DNA of 64,000 nucleotides. It comes from Pseudocercospora fijiensis CIRAD86. Its lineage: Eukaryota; Ascomycota; Dothideomycetes; Mycosphaerellales; Mycosphaerellaceae. This document shows, piece after piece, positions 57,800-64,000 of the stretch (position 1 is its first letter; every line of letters begins with the position of its first letter). The notes under the pieces were generated by a model. The model was not told the DNA's origin, searched no databases, and saw nothing but the letters and a program-made list of their open reading frames with translations. Both the position numbers and the translations under genes were made by a program. The stretch lies in NCBI RefSeq assembly GCF_000340215.1, contig NW_006921546.1, positions 628,788 to 692,787 on the forward strand. Direction: 5' to 3'.

Positions 57800-60660
57800 A
57801 TTCCATTAATATATAAAAACAACTTCCTAAGTATCCAATCCACTACGCTAACTTACTGCTACTTCAATGTACCGTAATCCTTACTAGCAATAACCTTATC
57901 TGCTAGTCGGCTCTCGAAATCTCCTCCGTATACGTTAAAGCTATTAGTACCGAAGTACTATCCCTCGTAGAAAGCTTAATTAACGAGGAGGTTAATAGCC
58001 TTTTCCGTCGCAGCATTCTCCTAATTGTGTAGATATTCCTTAAGTCCCTCGTTATTGAGCTAGAGGATCTGTTTAACTTCGTTCTAAATAACGTAACTTA
58101 ACTAAGGAATCCTACTAACTAGAGCGTCGGAGATGCAGCCGAGGCCTTCGACTAAGATCGCCGTAGGGAAAGCGAATAGCACGAAGGAGTTAGAGGCCGG
58201 GAGGGCGGTTAGATTGCGGTGCGCTTTAGTAACCTAGGAGACTATTAAGTTCTCGTAACCCTCAACCTTAGTGCCGTTAATAACGCGAGAGTAGCCTAGG
58301 TTAATTAATATACGGTTGCTCTTAGTCTTTAGATTACTATATAGTAGGTATAGTATCTAAATAGAGACTTCGCATTCCTTTAGAGGGTTAAGGATCTACT
58401 CCGCTTTGCGCCCCTTACTATTAGGCTAACTATCGAATATATAGTCGAGGTCGTCGTCGGTAAGGTACTTGTTAGTAAGCTTGCCGATCTTGCTTAGTAG
58501 GACTAGGCTACGAGCCTTAAGCTTCTTAACCTAGTTCGTAAAGACCTCGGGCTAATATATACCTTCGACAATAGTAGAGCAGCTAGTCTCATCCTTAGAC
58601 ATAAGGCAGACCTTGATACGTAGGTAACTAGCTCCCTCGCTAGCTGCGAGCTTGACTATATCTTATCCGAGACGAGTAGACTCCTTAGAAGGACAGTTTT
58701 TATAAGTGCCGCTAACCTTAAAGAACTTAGCAGGCTTAGGGATAGAGATAAGCTCGTATACGTAATTAGGTCGAAGGGCGATAGCTAAGAGCTATAGGGT
58801 AGGGTACTAGCGGACGATTTGGTTGCTTATACTATAAGTTTAAAGGGCATTGCGGCCTTCTTACTTAGACTTAGGCATCGTACGCATATACTAAAGGTAC
58901 ATTTCAAACTCCTCCTATATTAGGTCGATAAGGAAAGGAAGATATACTCTACGAGGCTCTTGCAACTAACTAAAGACCTAAGGGAAGATAGCATTGCTAG
59001 TCTAGCGAAAGCGGTCGAAGGAGGTGCCTTAGCTAAGGATGCCGGTAACGAACTTACTCTAGCGATCTGTTAGCGTAAGGGCGCGAGTAATAGTACTAGT
59101 AGGTTTGAACGCGTAGAGTCCTAGAGATGTCGGGGCGGCAACAGGGCGTCTAGGAAACCAGTTAGCATAGGCCTAATCAGCCTTAAGGGCAGCGAAGGCG
59201 TCTTAATTAGGAACCTCGCGACCAATCTTCAATAGGCGACCGACGAGGACACTCGCCTTAGTACTAGTATAGAGACTACAGACCTTAGCGGCCTTCTTAA
59301 CATAGTTAGCATATATAGAGAACGGCTCTTCTCCTAGCTTGCTAAGGTCGTCGAGCTGTTAATAGATAGAGAGGGCGGTAGGAGCTTCGCCTATTGCGGC
59401 TTTAGGAACTATATCGATATCGGTAATAAGGTACGCGATAGAGTCGCCCTTATAAGAACTACAAATGTTCTTAGTTAATAGGATCGGCGAGAGGCCTCTA
59501 TTTCTACGCTCGCTAAAGGAGCCTTCGGAGGAGACATCCTCTAGTAGTACATCTAGTATATTAACATCCGAGTTACTATAGTTAGTACTATAGTTAGTAC
59601 TATAGTCGGTACTAGAAGGAGTGCTGTACTTCTTAGTAGCCTTGCGGAGGGCCTAGCGAGTATATAATGCCTTCTTGCGCGCTACTTCGGCCTTAGCGCG
59701 CTCGTCTTAAACTTCTTAAGGGACCTTGCGGTTACGGGTCGAGCGACGATCTTTAGCCTACATTTCTATAGCGAGCGCAAGACTAGCAGCCGTATCGGCC
59801 TCGGTTTCTAGGCGAAGAGCCTTACGTTTAAGGATATTAACGATAGGAGCCTCTTAACCCTTAACGATAAAGCCTGTACTATTAATACGATAGCCCTTCT
59901 CTTTTAGTAGATCCTTAGTTGTCTATACGTTAAGATCGACCTAGACAATCGCATCGTAGTGCTTCTTCTAGTAGGCTATCGTAAAGTCGTTAAGCGCAAA
60001 GGATAAGTTAAGTAGCTGCTTGCCTACCTTCTTGCTAGCGGTAGATATGCGATAGATTATAGTACGGGAAAGATACTCGGCGCCTTAACGACGGACCTTA
60101 TACTTATTAACGAACGAAGAGACCTACTTAGCACGCTCTTGTCTACCGTAGGCGAAGTTAACAAGGCTCTTAGGAAGACTGCTTAGTCCTCCCTAGTATT
60201 CGAAGGCCTAGTCGAGGGTCTTAAAGCGCAAGCGAATCTAGGTACCGGCTATCTCGAGGCTATAGACGATAGGAAAGGCTTATTCGATATCTATATCGTT
60301 AAGAACCTCGCGCTTAAAGATACGCTTACCGATAGACTAACGCAAGTTGTTTATGCCGTACGCAACTAAGATAGCAGCCTTCTTAATGTTCCTATTAATA
60401 ACGCGTAGTAGGGTACGAGCGTTCTAGATCTTCTCTTAAGGGTCTTCGAGGGCGGTAACGATCTAGAAGCAGTACTCGAGGCTAGTTGCAGCAGCTAAGG
60501 CGCTATCGGATAGGGCTTCGATCGGAACTAGGGCGGCTAGGCTTAGGTTAATAGGGGCAGGTAGGTCGTTACTACTACTAGCGCCTAGCGGATTCGGGGC
60601 GCCGGAAGATATAGTCGACCGAGGCGGTTTAGAAACGAGTTTGTAAAGTGTGTTCGTTGC
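57800..60660 (-). pseudogene. gypsy accessory reading frame, copy 2 (unknown function)
   Basis: Minus-strand counterpart of the frame at 52910-55740 in copy 1, with the same landmarks: SGAPNPLGASSS near 60590, YRISTASKKVGK near 60040, the charged stretch around 59650-59850 and the Ser/Asp-rich linker near 59575. Fewer RIP changes make the frame easier to follow. Apart from TAG/TAA at Gln/Trp positions it stays in one frame for long stretches. That both copies keep the whole frame, with no frameshift I could spot by eye, suggests it was a functional protein when the element spread. No homologous family is known to me. Confidence 0.7.
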
Positions 60661-61019
60661 TTGACAATAATAATTAAAGGGTTTAGATAGAAGGGGGGTT
60701 TTAGGCGGTAGCGAGTTAGTTAGTAACCGAGTAGAAGAAGGAGCTTAAGAAGCTCGCTTTAAATATAGTGCGAAGGTGACGTAGTCCGTATATTCCGCGC
60801 TAGTAAAGCAAACGGATAACGGCTATATATAAAAGTGAAGCTACATACGAGACTTCTTTATTATTAGGGCAGGCTAAAGTTTGACAATCGATCTAGCCAA
60901 TTGCTAGTAGCGACTACGCGCCTTTGTTAACCTTTAGCTATCGTAGATTCTCGCGTACTCGAAATGTAACTAGTTAGTTCGAGTCCTTAGCAGAAATCTA
61001 TAGTAGTAAAGCTAGCGGG

Positions 61020-61048
61020 ACTAATAACACCCCCGGGGTAGCATTAGC
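61020..61048. repeat. 29-bp quasi-palindrome P3, copy 2
   Basis: ACTAATAACACCCCC + GGGGTAGCATTAGC, upstream (minus strand) of the accessory frame. Confidence 0.87.
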
Positions 61049-61470
61049 TTTTCTCTAGAGATGCTCGGTAGCGAGAAGCAAGTCGCCTAGGCCTAGCGTA
61101 GCTAATTCGTCGGTATATTAGCCTATAGCACTGCCGTTGTAGATGTAGCATTACCTTTTACATTAGCAAGTACGTAAGGGTAGTCTGTGCGTTCACCTTC
61201 TTCCTTCTTCTAAACACTAAGCTTAACAGCCTAAGGTCCCTATTCTTAGAGGCTATAGGCCTAGGTTGCTATATCTATCTAAGAGCTAGGAAGGGAGAGG
61301 GATAGGGAACCTCCCTTTCTTAGTATCCTGCGTAACTAGTGCTAATTAGGGTAGGAACAGTCTCTAGTAGAGTATCTTGTTATCGTTGTTACTTAAGGAA
61401 GGTTGCTAGAGTCTAGGAATCTAGAGGGAAGTAGTCCTAGAAGGGTAGAGGGGTTAGGTTCGGCTATCTT
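61049..61470. other. gypsy spacer, copy 2
   Basis: Inverted counterpart of 52079-52504; no convincing frame. Confidence 0.55.
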
Positions 61471-61499
61471 CCTAATGCTACCCCCGGGGTGTTATTAGG
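61471..61499. repeat. 29-bp quasi-palindrome P2, copy 2
   Basis: CCTAATGCTACCCCC + GGGGTGTTATTAGG, after the end of pol (minus strand). Confidence 0.88.
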
Positions 61500-61899
61500 A
61501 AAACACGCCTCGTACAGTTCTATCTAAGGAAAAACAAGAGCAAAGGAATAAAGTCATAGCAATATCTCGAAGGCAAAAGGGCAACATAATAGACAAAGTA
61601 AAAGCAAAAGAGGGCAGCAACTATAAGCATCAACATCCGTAGGAACAAGCAGTAAGGACTAAAGCTATAGGGCGGCACTATATTAATAGCGCGGAGAAGG
61701 CAAGGAAAACAACGTAGTAGAGGCAGGGAAAGACAAGCAATTATTCAGTCTCGGGATCTAGCTATAATTCTAGGCGGTCTTCGTCGCTAGACTAGTCGAG
61801 CTCCTCCTCGGAGTTAGAGTTAGATAGCTAGAAGTCTAGTTCACTATCGGAATTAATATCGGAAATGCTCTACGCGCAATTAATACGTATATAACCCTC

Positions 61900-64000
61900 C
61901 CTTTGTTTATAAGTTATTCTTAATAGCTTACTAAGATGTATCTAGGGATGCGCATAGTTGTCGGGTAGAATAGGATCTATAATCGCGGTAGGATCCTCCT
62001 CTCGATAGGCATCTAAGGTCGGTAGAGGGTCTATAGAGGCATTAACTTCCTCCTCGGTCGGGGGAGGACGGGTAGGCTCTCTTAACTCGACGACCTTCTT
62101 TAGGTTAGCCCGGGGGTGCGAGTGCTTCAAGGTAGCACTATCAAGTTCCTAAAGTCGATACGTAGAACTATCGTAAAGGACCTCCTATACTCTATAAGGC
62201 CCTTTCTATTTAAAGGCTAGCTTGTAAGAGTAACTATATTCTAGCTCCGACCGGAATAGGAGAACTATATCGCTAACCTTTAGAGGTTCCTAATTAACAG
62301 CATTATAGTTATCGAAATACTGCTTAGCCTCTTTACGAAGGCGCCGTTGTCGAGTAAGTCCCTCCTAAGAAGTAGTAGTTATATCCTTAAGAGCTTTAGC
62401 GCGTAGGGTAAGGAGATCCGCTCTAGTACGAACAGACCCCTAATTGTAAACGCTATACGTGCGATAGGACAACTTAATAGGAAGAACGGCGTCCCTCCTA
62501 ATTATAAGCTCTGCTAGCGTAAGTCTAGTCGTATCGACAATAGTAGTTCGATCCGCCTAGAGAAGGGCCGGAACGCGGGTAGAGATAGGAACGGACCTAT
62601 CCCCTCTATTAGTCATCTTAGACAGGGCATTAATCAAAGACCGATAGCTACGCTTAACAATAGCATTCGACTAGGGATAGTACGGGGAGATGCAAACGTT
62701 CTTCGCCCTATACGAAACAAGTAGTACTTGAACTTCTTTAGCTATATTGTTCGTAGCGTTGTCTAAGATAATCTCGTAGGGTGTTCCCTAGCGGCAAAAC
62801 AGATCTTTAAATAGGAAGGTGGCTATATTACGAGCATTAATAGCGCCGCAGCCCTTGTAGAAATAATAGGCCTCCGGCTATCGAGAAAGACCTTCCCGAA
62901 TAATATAGAGGCTATTATTCCGGCTTAGATAAACCCTATTACCGTACTACCGCTTACTAACTAATTAGGTAGCGGGGATACGTAACTCGCCTAGCCGACG
63001 GTAGCTATTCCTAAAATTGCACTTAGGACAGCTCTTATAGTAGCGAGAGACATTAGCCTATACGCTATCCTACTAGTACCGCCGACGAAGGACATCGAAG
63101 GTGCCCTCCGCCGCTCGGTAGCCGAGCTTATCGTAAACGGAACGAAGGATCTCTTATCGGGCTGCTAGGTCGTTAATAACACGCTAGAGAGGCGCATTAA
63201 CTATCGCTTATCGCTAAAGGATTCGATCTTTAACTAGGAATCGTCGAGAATAGCGAATAACCCGACGGTATTAACTCTTTAATAGGCTAGGCGCTTTCTT
63301 CGTATAGGTTAGGAAGTAGGCGATGTAATAGGAGTCGTCGGAGTAGATCCTATTAAGGATATCATCCCTCTCTAGTTCATCCGCCTTAGCTTTAGCCTAG
63401 TCGTTATCGTTAGTAGTAGGGTTCTCGTCGGGCTAGTTACTAGGTTAGTTGCTAGGTTAGTCGTCGGTAGCAGGCCTAGCGATCGCTAGTATAGCATTAA
63501 TACAGAAGGCAGCGAAGAAGGTACGGTTAATAACCGCGTCGACATCTTCTTCTTCTATTATTTCGGCAATGTCCTCTTCTATAGTAGGCCTCCTAGAAAG
63601 GCTATCCGGTCTAGTATACTTCTTCCTAGGAACGTAGAAGACGTCGAAGTTAAACAAATAGATCTAGGCAACCCACCGAGCTATCGTAGAGTTAGGCAGG
63701 TCGGAGGCTGTACGGTTAAGCTAATAGACTAGCGTCTAAGCATCGATTTCTAGACGGAAGAACACACTAAAGAGCTATAGCCGGAACTTCTTTAGAGCCT
63801 TATAGACTCTAAGGCATTCTCGCTTGCTAGTATCGTATCGGGCCTCGATCGGTTTCTATAGCCCGGAGTCGTACCTAATAGGATAACGCAAGGATAGCTC
63901 CTTACGGTTATACTACATTAGTATCTCGCTATAGCCTTCCCCGCTCGAGTCGATAGTAACAATAATTAAACCCGCTCCCTCTAAGTAGTTAATAGACGTA
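61900..64000 (-). pseudogene. gypsy pol, copy 2 (partial: RNase H and integrase)
   Basis: Minus strand, cut by the window end within RNase H. The pol C-terminus is still open at 61942-62130 (HSHPRANLKKVVELREPTRP). Integrase core at about 62300-63000; the catalytic Glu position reads Lys (GTTAAGCG on the minus strand near 62655), as in copy 1. The RNase H end is open at 63457-63657 (FNFDVFYVPRKKYTRPDSLS). Fewer stops than copy 1. Confidence 0.85.

Larger units (their letters stand above)
56951..64000 (-). mobile_element. giant Ty3/gypsy retrotransposon, copy 2 (inverted, cut by window end)
   Basis: Same element as copy 1 on the opposite strand, so the two lie tail to tail. Visible parts, from the 3' end inward: LTR, a 140-bp internal segment, a second LTR, the same 140-bp segment again, the accessory frame, spacer, and pol back to RNase H. 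It keeps many more CA and TG than copy 1 and has fewer stops, so it has suffered less RIP. The 5' half lies outside the window. Confidence 0.9.

Overview
The window looks like part of a filamentous ascomycete (Pezizomycotina) chromosome that has passed through repeat-induced point mutation (RIP). From about 13 kb to 57 kb the dinucleotides CA and TG are almost gone and TA is in large excess, while CG is kept. Positions 31081-31140, for example, hold 14 TA, no CA and no TG. Deamination of methylated CpG would not give this pattern; RIP of the CpA type does. I cannot name the species. I see no tRNA, rRNA or CRISPR array, and no intact protein-coding gene that I can identify.

Layout. (1) 1-5380 is base-balanced, non-RIPed DNA with only doubtful ORFs and several imperfect tandem repeats. 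(2) 5386-12290 is a complete Ty1/copia retrotransposon on the minus strand, with 152-bp LTRs, a GGTAG target duplication, an initiator-Met-tRNA-type primer site, gag and pol. An extra gene runs the opposite way between pol and the 3' LTR. (3) 12296-14585 is flanking DNA with a three-copy repeat. (4) About 15.0-21.6 kb holds a RIPed Helitron Rep/PIF1-helicase gene on the minus strand, inside a repeat-rich interval ending near 23.9 kb. (5) About 26.1-29.8 kb holds a RIPed KDZ (Plavaka-like) transposase on the minus strand. (6) 30-36.7 kb is repeat-rich: minisatellites, a 180-bp palindrome, a CTT microsatellite, a larger inverted repeat cut by a 100-N assembly gap at 34077-34176, and two different tandem arrays of 136-bp units. 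(7) About 36.7-40.25 kb holds a RIPed SNF2-family helicase remnant on the minus strand. (8) 43797-56163 is a giant (12.4 kb) Ty3/gypsy element on the plus strand. (9) From 56951 to the window end lies a second, less mutated copy of the same element, inverted (tail to tail), whose 3' end carries a tandem LTR-internal-LTR duplication.

The most unusual content is in the Ty3/gypsy pair. Besides gag-pol, both copies carry an accessory reading frame of roughly 950 codons downstream of pol, which I do not recognise. A 29-bp GC-cored quasi-palindrome recurs at the module boundaries: four times in copy 1 and four times in the visible part of copy 2. The copia element also carries what looks like an antisense passenger gene with a DUF3716-like cysteine cluster.

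All recognisable genes are transposon genes and all are broken. RIP turned Gln and Trp codons into stops and changed catalytic residues: HUH to YVY in the Helitron, YVDD to YVDN in the copia RT, and the zinc-knuckle Cys/His to Tyr in the gypsy gag. Coordinates of degenerate genes are approximate because they were traced by eye through stops and shifts.
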